A DNA stretch of 22,570 bases from Dehalococcoidia bacterium (GTDB lineage Bacteria; Chloroflexota; Dehalococcoidia; JAENJB01), in the NCBI GenBank assembly GCA_016844565.1, contig JAENJB010000057.1, forward strand, positions 1 through 22,570, read 5' to 3'. This document shows, in pieces, positions 14,764-22,411 of the stretch. The notes beneath the pieces were generated by a model. That model saw only the letters and a list, made by a program, of their open reading frames with translations. It had not been told where the DNA came from and searched no databases. The number at the start of each line of letters is the position of its first letter. Position 1 is the first letter of the stretch. The translations under genes were made by a program, and so were the position numbers.

Positions 14764-16304
14764 TTACAGGGTTTTCCCGTACTTCTCTCGCAGCTCTTTC
14801 CTGATCAGCTTACCCATGGGGTTCCGTGGCAGGACGTCCACAAAGGCCACGGCCTTAGGCGCCTTGAAGCTGGAGAGCTTCTTTTTACTGTACTCTATTA
14901 TCTCTTCAGCCGTCGCCTTCTGGCCCTTCTTCAGCGCCACCACCACCTTCACCTCCTGTCCCCAGGCGGGGTCGGGGACGCCGATGACTCCGGCCTCTTC
15001 AACCTTAGGATGGGACTGAATAGCCTGCTCCACCTCCTCCGGAGAGATGTTCTCGCCAGCGCGGATAATCATGTCGTCGCCGCGTCCGGCCAGGTAGATG
15101 TAGCCCTCATCATCCATGTACCCCATATCCCCGGTGTGCAGCCAGCTCTCCTTGTCGATGGCTTTGGCCGTCTTCTCCTTGTCCTTCCAATAGCCGCTCA
15201 TCACCCGGGCGCCACGGGCGACTATCTCGCCCACCGTGCCATGGGACACCGGGCGGTTCTCCTCGTCCACTATCCTCACCTCCACATCGGCCATCGCCCT
15301 CCCGATGGATGAGCGCAGCCGCAACAGCTTCTTCTCCTTCTGCTCCGGAGTGGCCCGAGCATAGTAATGGTCGAGGCCGTCTCCGTCTGGCCGAAGGCGT
15401 TAATAAACTGGACCTTGGGCATGACCTCGATGGCCTTCTTTATCACCTCAAAAGGCATCGAAGCCGCCCCATACGTCACCACCTTCAGACTGGAGAGGTC
15501 GTACTTTTTGAAATCCGGGTCATCTATGATCCACTTGAGCATGGTCGGCACCAGCATAGCCCGGTTGGCCTTCTCCTTCTGCACCGTCTCCATCCATTCC
15601 TTAACCTCGAACTGCCGCATCATCGCCATCGTGCGCCCGCCGTAGGTCGATGCCAGCATGGCTTGAATTCCGGCCACGTGGTAGAGAGGAACGGTGAGCA
15701 GGTTGACCTCGGAGCTATCCGGGTTGGGAGGCTCGACGTTCTCCAGCGCGTAGGCGGCAAAGGCGTTATGCCTCAGGGGCACGGCCTTGGGCCGCCCGGT
15801 CGTGCCGGCGGTGAACATGAGTATGGTGACATCGTCATCACCTATCTCGGTCACCGGTTCGTCCGGAGAAGACCCGGCGAGAAGGTCCTCATAGTAGAGC
15901 ATGCCCTGGGCCTTGCCGTCCAGGGCGATGAAGTCTTTGACCGTCGGCACGTCCGCCTTCATACCGGAGACCATGTCGACGTAGCGGTCTCCCGCCAGGA
16001 GCGTCTTCGTCTCGGCGAAATTAAGCATGTAGGACAGTTCCTCGGCCTTGGCCCGGAAATTCAAGGGTGAGAGGATGAGACCGGCTTTGGCGCAGGCGAA
16101 ATAGGTCTCTATATACTGCGGACAGTTCACCTGGAGGATCGCCACCAGGTCGCCCTTCTTCCTGCCCAGCTTGAGGAGAGCATTGGCCAGACGGTTCGCC
16201 CTCTCGTTTATCTCGGAGAAGGTGAGCTTCTTCCCCTCGAAGATGACCATGGGCCGGTCGGCGCATATGGCGGATGCGATATTGATGAAATCAACAGTGT
16301 TCAT
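14764..16304 (-). pseudogene. Acyl-CoA synthetase (AMP-forming), broken by one frameshift
   Basis: Members of this ANL family activate fatty or other carboxylic acids to acyl-CoA through an acyl-adenylate. The first frame (16304 to about 15354) gives about 317 residues with FEGKKLTFSEINERANRLA, the P-loop-like FTAGTTGRPKAVPLRH and NAFGQTET. The second frame (about 15354-14764) gives about 196 residues with VGEIVARG, the LHTGDMGYMDDEGYIYLAGRGDDMI hinge region and the C-terminal Lys in NPMGKLIRKEL. Together they make about 513 residues, the normal size. The frames cross near 15350-15362, after TITMLG and before TPEQKEKK; a small deletion is the simplest cause. All catalytic motifs and a good promoter and Shine-Dalgarno are kept, so the break is either recent or a sequence/assembly error. 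The substrate is not clear. Confidence 0.88.
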
Positions 16305-16309
16305 TCAGA

Positions 16310-16373
16310 CCCTCCCTGAAAGAATCGCTCTTGGCCGAACGCACATTTTAAGACCAAAGCCATTCTCTGTCAA
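16310..16373 (-). promoter_or_regulatory. Promoter and ribosome binding site of the acyl-CoA synthetase gene
   Basis: On the minus strand there is a perfect -35 TTGACA (16373-16368), a 17-base spacer, and -10 TAAAAT (16350-16345, 5 of 6). GGGAGGG (16316-16310) lies 5 bases before the ATG. Transcription would start near 16338. Confidence 0.7.
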
Positions 16374-16544
16374 AAGCGCGGGAGCCTGCCCTGCCACCGG
16401 TTTCTACGTTGCTCGCCAGACTACCGTTGTTGAATGCCGAAACAGTACCAGGAGTGAGGGAACAAGGGCAAAGGAAGCTCAGCTACTCTGAATACCTTCG
16501 CACCTTCTCGTCCCAATTTAACATTCCGTCACATTGTGTGCCTT

Positions 16545-17834
16545 TCAAGCGTTTTGTTTATCACCAAGTTGAGTTCTGTTACTGACCGGTGGTGTAAGGG
16601 CTACTATTAGCACGGACACAGCGCTCACGCCAACAAGCGCCAACCAGATTCCCTGATAGCTGCCCCACTTATCATATACCCAGCCGGCCAGAGGCGGACC
16701 GATGATGTTCCCAACCATAGTCACACCGAGAGTGAAACCATGGACCGTGCCGAATATCTTCCTGCCAAAATGCTCCCTTAGCAAAGATACCCTCATGGTG
16801 ACGCTGGCACCCCACCCAATACCGAAGAGGAGGAGAAAAGGCAGAACAACCCACAATCGCCCCGGAGATATAAAGCTGAACAAGAGCAGGCCCAGGCCCG
16901 TCAGAACAAAGCCGGTGGCAGCCGCCCGCTTCTTATCGAGCCTGTCCGCAAACCAGCCGGAGCTCAATCGGCCAAGGATGCTTGCCACGGGTATCGCACT
17001 GGCTACGAAACTGGAGGCGGCTCGACTGATGCCCAAGGAGCTCAGATAGGGCATCACATGGACCACTACAGCGTTTATGACCATTATCTGACACATAAAC
17101 GCCGGCGCTATGTGCCAGAATGCCGAGCTCTTCAAGGCTTGTCTTGCTGCAATATCCACCTCGGGCCTATGCGTCGGTGGATGGCGCTCGTCAATAGCGG
17201 AACTCTTGCTTTCGTCACCATCGGGCAAGTACCCATATTGTTCGGGCGTGTTTCTGATTAGAAGTGACAGCGGCACGCCTATCAGCCATACACCTAGCCC
17301 AAGGCTGAACATGGAGGTGCGCCAACCGTATGTATCAATAAGCGTTGTCATCAATGGGACCAGTAGCCCACCCAGGGCGAAGCCGCTCGTGGCTATGCCG
17401 GTGGCTATACCCAGGTTTCTCCGGAACCAGTGCACCAGCGTGGTGAGAAACACGGTGGCGCTGGAGGAACTAATACCTATGGCAATCAGGATGAAAGCCG
17501 CATAGAACATGCCAAGGGAATTGATGCGGCTCAACAGCACCAGACCCAGGCCGGAGATTACAATTCCTCCCAACACCAACTTTCTTGATCCCCAGCGGTC
17601 TACAAGCATCCCTACTATGGGAGCGAGGAGACCTGTCTCCAGGCCTCGTAGCGACGCAGCAAGTGAAATCTGGACATAGCTCCAGCCAAATTCGTTTGCT
17701 ATCGGTTCAAACACGGCGGTGAAGCCGAAGTGTATTACTCCGGCCGTATATAGCGAAATGAGGGAACTGGCACCAACAACCCACCACCCGTAGAAAACTG
17801 TGGGGCGCTTCGGCTTTACGTACATCGTTTGCAC
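16545..17834 (-). CDS. MFS transporter, oxalate/formate antiporter or monocarboxylate-type
   Basis: This is a predicted 12-helix secondary carrier of the inner membrane. It has 429 residues. The N-terminus YGWWVVGASSL is typical of the OFA/monocarboxylate branch; the loop 2-3 signature appears as GMLVDRWGSRKLVLGG, and the central loop has RNTPEQYGYLPDGDES, also typical of this branch. The second half keeps GWFADRLDKKRAAATGF, the symmetric loop. The GTG at 17834 is the longest start, but the ATG at 17825 (three codons in) is equally possible; neither has a clear Shine-Dalgarno. It is divergent from the Mo-hydroxylase gene, sharing a gap of 117 bp. Transport of an organic acid is plausible but not shown. 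Base use looks somewhat more AT-rich than its neighbours. Confidence 0.85.
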   Translation of the reverse strand: MQTMYVKPKRPTVFYGWWVVGASSLISLYTAGVIHFGFTAVFEPIANEFGWSYVQISLAASLRGLETGLLAPIVGMLVDRWGSRKLVLGGIVISGLGLVLLSRINSLGMFYAAFILIAIGISSSSATVFLTTLVHWFRRNLGIATGIATSGFALGGLLVPLMTTLIDTYGWRTSMFSLGLGVWLIGVPLSLLIRNTPEQYGYLPDGDESKSSAIDERHPPTHRPEVDIAARQALKSSAFWHIAPAFMCQIMVINAVVVHVMPYLSSLGISRAASSFVASAIPVASILGRLSSGWFADRLDKKRAAATGFVLTGLGLLLFSFISPGRLWVVLPFLLLFGIGWGASVTMRVSLLREHFGRKIFGTVHGFTLGVTMVGNIIGPPLAGWVYDKWGSYQGIWLALVGVSAVSVLIVALTPPVSNRTQLGDKQNA

Positions 17835-17920
17835 TTAATATAACATATAGTGAACATAGGGAGAGACAGCTGGTAGAGAGTCGACACTTTGAGAAGGCTG
17901 TTTTAGTGGTACAAGAGGTA

Positions 17921-17931
17921 ACGATAATCGT
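17921..17931. promoter_or_regulatory. Small palindrome in the MFS / Mo-hydroxylase divergent gap
   Basis: ACGATAATCGT is a perfect 5-1-5 inverted repeat, 20 bases before the ATG at 17952. It could be half of an operator for a regulator of the divergent pair, but it is short and may be chance. No convincing -35/-10 pair was found for the plus-strand gene. Confidence 0.25.
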
Positions 17932-17951
17932 CACTCTGAGTGGGATAGTAT

Positions 17952-20240
17952 ATGGCTGAATACTCTGTGCTTGGTCGAGGTGTCGTTCGTACTGATGCCC
18001 GGGACAAGGTGACCGGCCGGGCCAAATACGCGTCGGATGTGCACTTGCCAGGGATGCTGACAGCCAAGGTCCTGCGCAGCCCCTTTGCGCATGCCCGCAT
18101 CCTCAGCATCGATACTTCCCGAGCCGAACGGTTGCCTGGGGTCAAGATGGTAGCCACGGGACGGGACATCCCTCCAGTACGCTACGGCAAGTGGATGCTG
18201 GACCGCACCGCTCTTGCCCTGGGCAAGGTGCGCCATATCGGGGAGCCAGTGGCGGCAGTGGCGGCGGTGGATAAAGAAACGGCGGAAGAAGCAATAGAGC
18301 TAATCCGGGTAGAATACGAAGAGATACCTGCCGTCTTCGATCCGTTGGAGGCCATGAAGCCGGGGGCTCCTATTGTCCACGAAGATCTGGATGGCTACCA
18401 GCCCCTACCTCCCCAGCGGCTGAGCCAGGGGAACATACTAATACAGGCATCCCTGAAACACGGGGATATGGAGCGGGGCTGGCGGGAGGCCTTTCTCATC
18501 CATGAGGACTGTTACAGTACCCAGCCAGTCTATCACGGACTCATGGAGCCTCATGAAGCAGTAGCGGCGGTGGATTCTGGGGGCAGGGCGACCGTTTGGA
18601 GCCCCAGTAAGGCCCCGTTTGAATTGCGCCGGGCGCTGGCCAGCATCGTCGGGCTGCCCGTCTCCCAGGTGAGGGTCATCAGCACCACCGGCGGGGGCGA
18701 CTTCGGCTCCCGGGGTTCTCCCAGCGTGGAGCCTATCTGCATGCTGCTGGCTCAGAGGACCTCCCTTCCGGTGCGCATGTCTCTTACCGTGGAGGAGGAA
18801 TTCGTAGGCAGCTACTATCGGGAAGCCGCCACGGTGACCCTGAAGGTGGGGGTCAAAGAGGATGGAACTCTGGTTGCGCTCCAGGGCCGGATTGTATTCG
18901 ATACTGGCGCTTACAGCGATGTGCTGGGGCACATAGGTGGGGCCACCGGCCATCTGGCAGGCCTCTATGATATTCCCAATTTCGATGTAGAGGGTTGTGT
19001 CGTCTACACGAACAATACTCCCCGGGGCCAGTGTCGGGCCCCCAGGACTCCACAGCCGATATTTGCCCTCGAATCCCACATGGACGCTGTAGCCAGGAAG
19101 CTGGGGATGGATCCCATGGACTTCCGCCTCAAGAACGCTGTGGAGGATGGAGACAACCTGCCGGGAAGGGGCCTCTTGCGGAATGCCGGTTTGAAGCAAA
19201 CCCTCCATGCGGTGGCGGACTATCTGCGCAAAGAAAAGGGAGCGTCGGCACCCTTCCGGGGCTGGGGCATCGCCTGTGGAGAACGGACCCTCACCCCTGT
19301 AGCACAGGCGGGCCCTGCCTCCTCCGCTTACGTCAGAGTCAACGAGGATGGGACGGCTACCCTGTTCAGTGGCATCAGCGAGGTAGGAGGTGGTCAATGG
19401 ACGGCCATGTCGCAGATTGTGGCCGAGGTATTGGGCATTCCTTTCGAACATGTATCGGTGGTGTCCGGCGACACCGAACTTGTTCCTCATGAGGGGGGCA
19501 CCGGAGGCAGCCTCACCACAGGGCGGGTGGGCACTTCCGTGAGGCTTGCCGCCGAAGATGCCAGGGGGCAACTGCTCCGCCTGGCGGCGCTGAGGTTGAA
19601 AGTTAGGGAAGAGGAACTGGAGATTGGCCGGGGCCAGGTCTATGCGAAGGGGACCCCTGAAACAGCTATATCTGTGGCTGACCTGGCTACTGCGGCCCTC
19701 ACTTCTCCTGGCGGTTCTATCTTAGGCACAGGAAGACACCTTCGGGAGAAATGGGTGGCCTCCCTGGCCGAAGCAAAGGGCATGGTGGATAGCGCCCACT
19801 ACTGTACCCATGCCGCTTGTGTGGAGGTGGACGCTGAAACGGGGCAGGTGCGAGTGCTTAAGTATTTCGCCTGCCACGACGTGGGATTTGCCATCAACCC
19901 CCTTCTGGTGGAGGGACAGATTGAAGGAGGTGTGGTTTTCGGCCTGGGCTATGCACTCACGGAGGAAGTCATAAACCAAAGAGGCCGGGTCCTCAACCCG
20001 AGCTTCATGGACTACCACCTACCCACGGCCCCCGGTCTTCCCAGGATAGAATATGCCACGATAAGCGTTCCTTCCGGCCTTGGTCCCTTTGGCGTCAAGG
20101 GGATCGGGGAACCGCCTACTGTGCCCGTGGCTCCGGCCATCGCCAATGCCGTCTATGACGCTGTAGGAGTTCGCATCAAGGACCTACCTCTCACAGCAGA
20201 GAAGGTCCTCAAAGCACTTAAGGGAAAAACGTTGCCCTAA
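17952..20240 (+). CDS. Xanthine dehydrogenase-family molybdopterin-binding large subunit, orphan
   Basis: This is the catalytic molybdopterin-binding subunit of a Mo-hydroxylase (aldehyde oxidase / xanthine dehydrogenase family), 762 residues, normal for a stand-alone large subunit. The N-terminal a/b-hammerhead domain begins with DARDKVTGRAKYASDV (15-30) and includes IGEPVAAVAAVD. The Mo-cofactor part shows QPVYHGLMEPHEAVA (191-205), GGGDFGSRG (247-255), RGQCRAPRTPQ (358-368) and the C-terminal GVKGIGEPPTVPVAPAIANA with the expected catalytic Glu720. The GGGxFG loop has an extra Asp compared with the common GGGFG. The small 2Fe-2S and the FAD subunits are absent here; they may lie elsewhere. 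The substrate cannot be assigned. The ATG has only a weak Shine-Dalgarno. Confidence 0.92.
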   Translation: MAEYSVLGRGVVRTDARDKVTGRAKYASDVHLPGMLTAKVLRSPFAHARILSIDTSRAERLPGVKMVATGRDIPPVRYGKWMLDRTALALGKVRHIGEPVAAVAAVDKETAEEAIELIRVEYEEIPAVFDPLEAMKPGAPIVHEDLDGYQPLPPQRLSQGNILIQASLKHGDMERGWREAFLIHEDCYSTQPVYHGLMEPHEAVAAVDSGGRATVWSPSKAPFELRRALASIVGLPVSQVRVISTTGGGDFGSRGSPSVEPICMLLAQRTSLPVRMSLTVEEEFVGSYYREAATVTLKVGVKEDGTLVALQGRIVFDTGAYSDVLGHIGGATGHLAGLYDIPNFDVEGCVVYTNNTPRGQCRAPRTPQPIFALESHMDAVARKLGMDPMDFRLKNAVEDGDNLPGRGLLRNAGLKQTLHAVADYLRKEKGASAPFRGWGIACGERTLTPVAQAGPASSAYVRVNEDGTATLFSGISEVGGGQWTAMSQIVAEVLGIPFEHVSVVSGDTELVPHEGGTGGSLTTGRVGTSVRLAAEDARGQLLRLAALRLKVREEELEIGRGQVYAKGTPETAISVADLATAALTSPGGSILGTGRHLREKWVASLAEAKGMVDSAHYCTHAACVEVDAETGQVRVLKYFACHDVGFAINPLLVEGQIEGGVVFGLGYALTEEVINQRGRVLNPSFMDYHLPTAPGLPRIEYATISVPSGLGPFGVKGIGEPPTVPVAPAIANAVYDAVGVRIKDLPLTAEKVLKALKGKTLP

Positions 20241-20339
20241 CCTTGCTGCACCGGGGCACTGGTGCGCGGCCCGGGAAAGGTGTCTTCTGGCCGCGGCGCT
20301 GGCTGGCTCGGTCAGGATAAGGCCGATTGAATGTTGCAG

Positions 20340-20540
20340 CTAGGCCGCGCCGACGGGCCGTCTTTCGTCACCGCCGTTCTTGTGCAATTGATGGATCAGC
20401 CGCTCCACGTCTTTCCTGAGAAACCTGCGGTCGCCCCTCGATCCGATGCGGCAGGCTTTGATTACGCCCCGGTCATGCCAGCGTCTCAAGGTATTGGCGC
20501 TCACATTCAGAACACAGGCTGCCTCACGGGTAGTCATCAT
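20340..20540 (-). CDS. Small excisionase/MerR-like helix-turn-helix DNA-binding protein
   Basis: A winged-HTH of the MerR/excisionase kind is plain: TTREAACVLNVSANTLRRWHDRG followed by the wing RIGSRGDRRFLRKDVERLIHQL. From the ATG at 20540 the protein has 66 residues, similar to BldC-size regulators or Xis proteins. I chose this start because AGAGG lies 6 bases upstream and the HTH begins at once. The frame stays open to 20723, so ATGs at 20567 and 20594 would add unstructured residues. No integrase gene is in the window, so an excisionase role is not supported; a small transcription regulator of the island is the other option. Confidence 0.72.
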   Translation of the reverse strand: MMTTREAACVLNVSANTLRRWHDRGVIKACRIGSRGDRRFLRKDVERLIHQLHKNGGDERRPVGAA

Positions 20541-20723
20541 CGCCTGCCTCTGGCAGGTCGCGCTCATAGTAGTCGTCACCGAACCATTCCTCATGACGTA
20601 CAACGACCAAAGAGTACTTTTGTCAGTTTCGAGCAATATGATTTGAAGCACTTGCATCGGCGCCAGTGCGTAGCTGATGCATCGCGTTACTGGTCGCGCG
20701 GTTTTGTGATAACATGTTCGCAA

Positions 20724-21024
20724 TGGCCAGAGAGGTGGGACGTGGTTCTTGGTCCGCCTGCCGAAACTGTCTCTGGGCTGGCTTCCAACCCGTCAGCTAC
20801 AAGGTGAGTCCCGTAGTCTACGAGCCATTTGGTCATTGGCTCGGGTAACGGCGCGGAACTCGGTCATAGACGCAAAGTCCCGGACATTCAAAGCCGGGCG
20901 CTTTACCCGGGGAACGGAAGTCGAGTTCAAGCCAACAGCTTGGTCGGAAACAGAGGAAGATAGACAGCTTGCCCCCTACGGTTAGTCTGTGGCCATAGCA
21001 GGCCTTGAGTGAGTACTTCCGGGA
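20724..21024. other. Gene-free stretch with local hairpins
   Basis: No convincing gene. A 7-bp hairpin CGAGCCA/TGGCTCG lies at 20821-20843. Three short pieces, CCCGG (20879), CCGGG (20894) and CCCGG (20906), can form two mutually exclusive stems just upstream of the HEPN-like ORF. No T-run follows. ORFs crossing here on both strands have no recognisable content. Confidence 0.4.
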
Positions 21025-21489
21025 ATGATCGCGAATCAAAACGTGTTGACAGAAATTAGATCTGACTGGAAGTCGGTACGCCGTAAACAGGCCCGGGTGC
21101 AAAGGTACATGTTCATAGGCGGAGGGCACATATTACCGGTTGCTTTAGCAGACTTTGCCTACAATCTGGTCCTGATCTATGCCTATTCGGTTCTCCACGA
21201 CATATTGAGGCAACTGCTCTTGGAAGGGCGCTTCCTCGCTCCCCGAAACAAGTCAAGCCTTGGCCAACTAATGCAGGCAAGCAAGAACACTCTACCCTGG
21301 GTGGACTTCGCTCTTGTAGATGAAGGACGCGGCAGGCGAAACAAGGTTGCCCATAAGGATCTCCTGATCCCGCGAGCAGAGACTTGGAAGTACATCGATG
21401 CCATTGAGAAAGAGCTAGTCAAATGGGGCATAATTCCAGACCAAGGGACCGATTACTCAGTACCTTGGGGTGTTAGAGGCGCGCCATGA
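21025..21489 (+). CDS. HEPN-like protein, possible RNase or toxin-type
   Basis: This is a 154-residue mostly helical protein of no recognised named family. Residues 105-110 (RNKVAH) form an R-N-x3-H motif, which fits the Rx4H signature of HEPN domains, many of which are metal-independent RNases in toxin-antitoxin, abortive infection or CRISPR systems. The motif sits between predicted helices (about 50-70 and 118-135), as expected in the fold. No MNT-type nucleotidyltransferase partner is readable on either side. The ATG has no good Shine-Dalgarno. The HicBA genes within 400 bp support a defence or stress island. The HEPN call is by motif and should be treated as provisional. Confidence 0.55.
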   Translation: MIANQNVLTEIRSDWKSVRRKQARVQRYMFIGGGHILPVALADFAYNLVLIYAYSVLHDILRQLLLEGRFLAPRNKSSLGQLMQASKNTLPWVDFALVDEGRGRRNKVAHKDLLIPRAETWKYIDAIEKELVKWGIIPDQGTDYSVPWGVRGAP

Positions 21490-21682
21490 CTCAGCCTACG
21501 CGAAATTACGCTGCTCGGTGAACGTGTTTGCCTCGCCTGTACCTCGAGTCGGACTATCGCCTGAGTCACACACTTCGTCAGAATGTTCAGGCAGGGATAC
21601 TAATGGGACTGGTGGGTATTGCCGCTGTTCGCTTGTTCCAGAAGGAGGCCCTTGTAGAGCGCCTTCTGGTTAATGTATTTTG
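21490..21682. other. Gap with no supported gene
   Basis: A plus-strand frame starting with TTG at 21528 encodes 66 residues (LPRLYLESDYRLSHTL and so on, to a TAA at 21728). It has no recognised motif and overlaps the minus-strand ORF at its end. It may be a gene remnant. Nothing else seen. Confidence 0.3.
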
Positions 21683-21868
21683 CTATCTGGGTAGGCTGGC
21701 GGCACCTGAACCCTTCTTCGCCCGGTAATGGAGAAAGGTTATGGCTTCCCTGGCAGTATCAAAGTTATGGCCACGCCCAGCGCTGATATCCTCCTCCGCT
21801 TCCCTCTCGCCCTCCTGCCAACGTCTGCTCCAGAACCACGCCTGCTTCTTGTCCTCCTCAGCACACAT
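21683..21868 (-). CDS. Short ORF resembling the C-terminal tail of MazE/AbrB-type antitoxins
   Basis: The 61 residues contain KKQAWFWSRRWQEGEREAEE then DISAGRGHNFDTAREAITFL. The pattern (Q)AWFW-x2-xWQ-x-x-E-R-E-A-x-x-DI-x-x-G-R ... F matches, from memory, the toxin-binding tail that follows the AbrB-fold domain in many MazE-like antitoxins. The DNA-binding domain is absent. The ORF starts with ATG 7 bp after the hicA stop and probably ends the hicBA transcript. The last dozen residues look like read-through of a lost natural end. It may be a degraded antitoxin, or a small helper of the HicBA pair. Whether it is translated is unknown. Confidence 0.5.
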   Translation of the reverse strand: MCAEEDKKQAWFWSRRWQEGEREAEEDISAGRGHNFDTAREAITFLHYRAKKGSGAASLPR

Positions 21869-21875
21869 GAGCTTA

Positions 21876-22109
21876 CTATTGCCTTAGCAATTCGATGAAC
21901 CCTGCCACACTCAATCCGGCGTCTTCCAGAATGCCTCGGAGGGTTCCCTTCGGCAAATCGCGAGTGTGCATAGGAATAACGATAATGTTGGCGGAACCGG
22001 CCTTATGCATTATCAGATGGCCACCTTTTTGGCGGTGAACATACCAGCCTGCCTTCTCGAGGGCGCCGATGACCTCTCTTGGTTTAAGAGATGGCAGGCG
22101 CTCAGTCAC
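21876..22109 (-). CDS. hicA: HicA-type mRNA interferase toxin
   Basis: HicA toxins have a double-stranded RNA-binding fold and cut mRNA to arrest growth. It has 77 residues, the usual size. It shows the family pattern LPSLKPREVIGALEKAGWYVHRQKGGHLIMHK, with the catalytic His in GGHLIMH (the common form is GSH), and VIPMHTRDLPKGTLRGILEDAGLS. The start is ATG at 22109, overlapping the hicB stop by 4 bp, so production is coupled to that of the antitoxin. The order antitoxin first, toxin second is one of the two known hic layouts. Confidence 0.93.
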   Translation of the reverse strand: MTERLPSLKPREVIGALEKAGWYVHRQKGGHLIMHKAGSANIIVIPMHTRDLPKGTLRGILEDAGLSVAGFIELLRQ

Positions 22110-22333
22110 TTGACCTTTACGGTAACGGAATCCCTCTCAGGTATGGCGATACCCAGTTCTCTGGCGCTCTCCAGCCACAGAGCAATAGCCTCGGCGATAT
22201 TCCTCAATGCCTCTTCTCTGGTAGCGCCGTAGGAATGGCACCCTTTTAGAGAAGGTGTATACACATGGTAACCCCCTTCTTCCTCTGACTCAAGCACCAC
22301 CTCAAAGCTTTCCACCGCCGATTTCATCTTCAT
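22106..22333 (-). CDS. hicB: HicB-type antitoxin
   Basis: HicB proteins neutralise HicA through a partial RNase H-like fold. It has 75 residues: FEVVLESEEEGGYHVYTPSLKGCHSYGATREEALRNIAEAIALWLE is the classic family stretch (YxVxxPxLpGCxSxGxTxEEAxxNIxEAI). There is no C-terminal DNA-binding domain, so autoregulation by this short form, if any, would be unusual. The start is ATG at 22333 or the ATG two codons later (22327), for which AGG has a better spacing. A clear extended -10 promoter is just upstream. Confidence 0.93.
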   Translation of the reverse strand: MKMKSAVESFEVVLESEEEGGYHVYTPSLKGCHSYGATREEALRNIAEAIALWLESARELGIAIPERDSVTVKVK

Positions 22334-22352
22334 GACCTACACCCCATTTGTC

Positions 22353-22361
22353 ATTATATCA
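22353..22361 (-). promoter_or_regulatory. Extended -10 promoter of hicBA
   Basis: On the minus strand TGATATAAT gives a perfect TATAAT (22358-22353) with the TGn extension (22361-22359). No good -35 is seen, as is common for extended -10 promoters. Transcription would start near 22346, leaving a very short leader before the ATG. Confidence 0.65.
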
Positions 22362-22411
22362 CCATCTGGAATCCTGAATTCTTAATCCTGCCAAACCCGC
22401 CATGCCTTAAA

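Noticed and set aside
16305..16544. Possible small gene in the gap between the acyl-CoA synthetase and MFS genes
   Set aside because: The only ORF (16171-16491, plus) overlaps the synthetase start antisense and has no motif. The gap is explained by the synthetase promoter and leader.
18438..19571. 377-residue minus-strand ORF
   Set aside because: Antisense to the Mo-hydroxylase large subunit; no recognisable domain.
20241..20339. Hairpin GCACC...GGTGC as terminator of the Mo-hydroxylase gene
   Set aside because: The stem is only 5 bp and no T-run follows.
20869..20879. GACGCAAAGTC resembling part of a c-di-GMP-I (GEMM) riboswitch
   Set aside because: The 5' CACGCACAGGGCAAACC-like half and its hairpin are missing, and the 3' part does not fold as required. 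The match is limited to about eight bases.
20833..21129. 98-residue minus-strand ORF and a 78-residue plus ORF (20749-20985)
   Set aside because: No motif, no ribosome site, mutual overlap, odd composition. They cannot be supported as genes.
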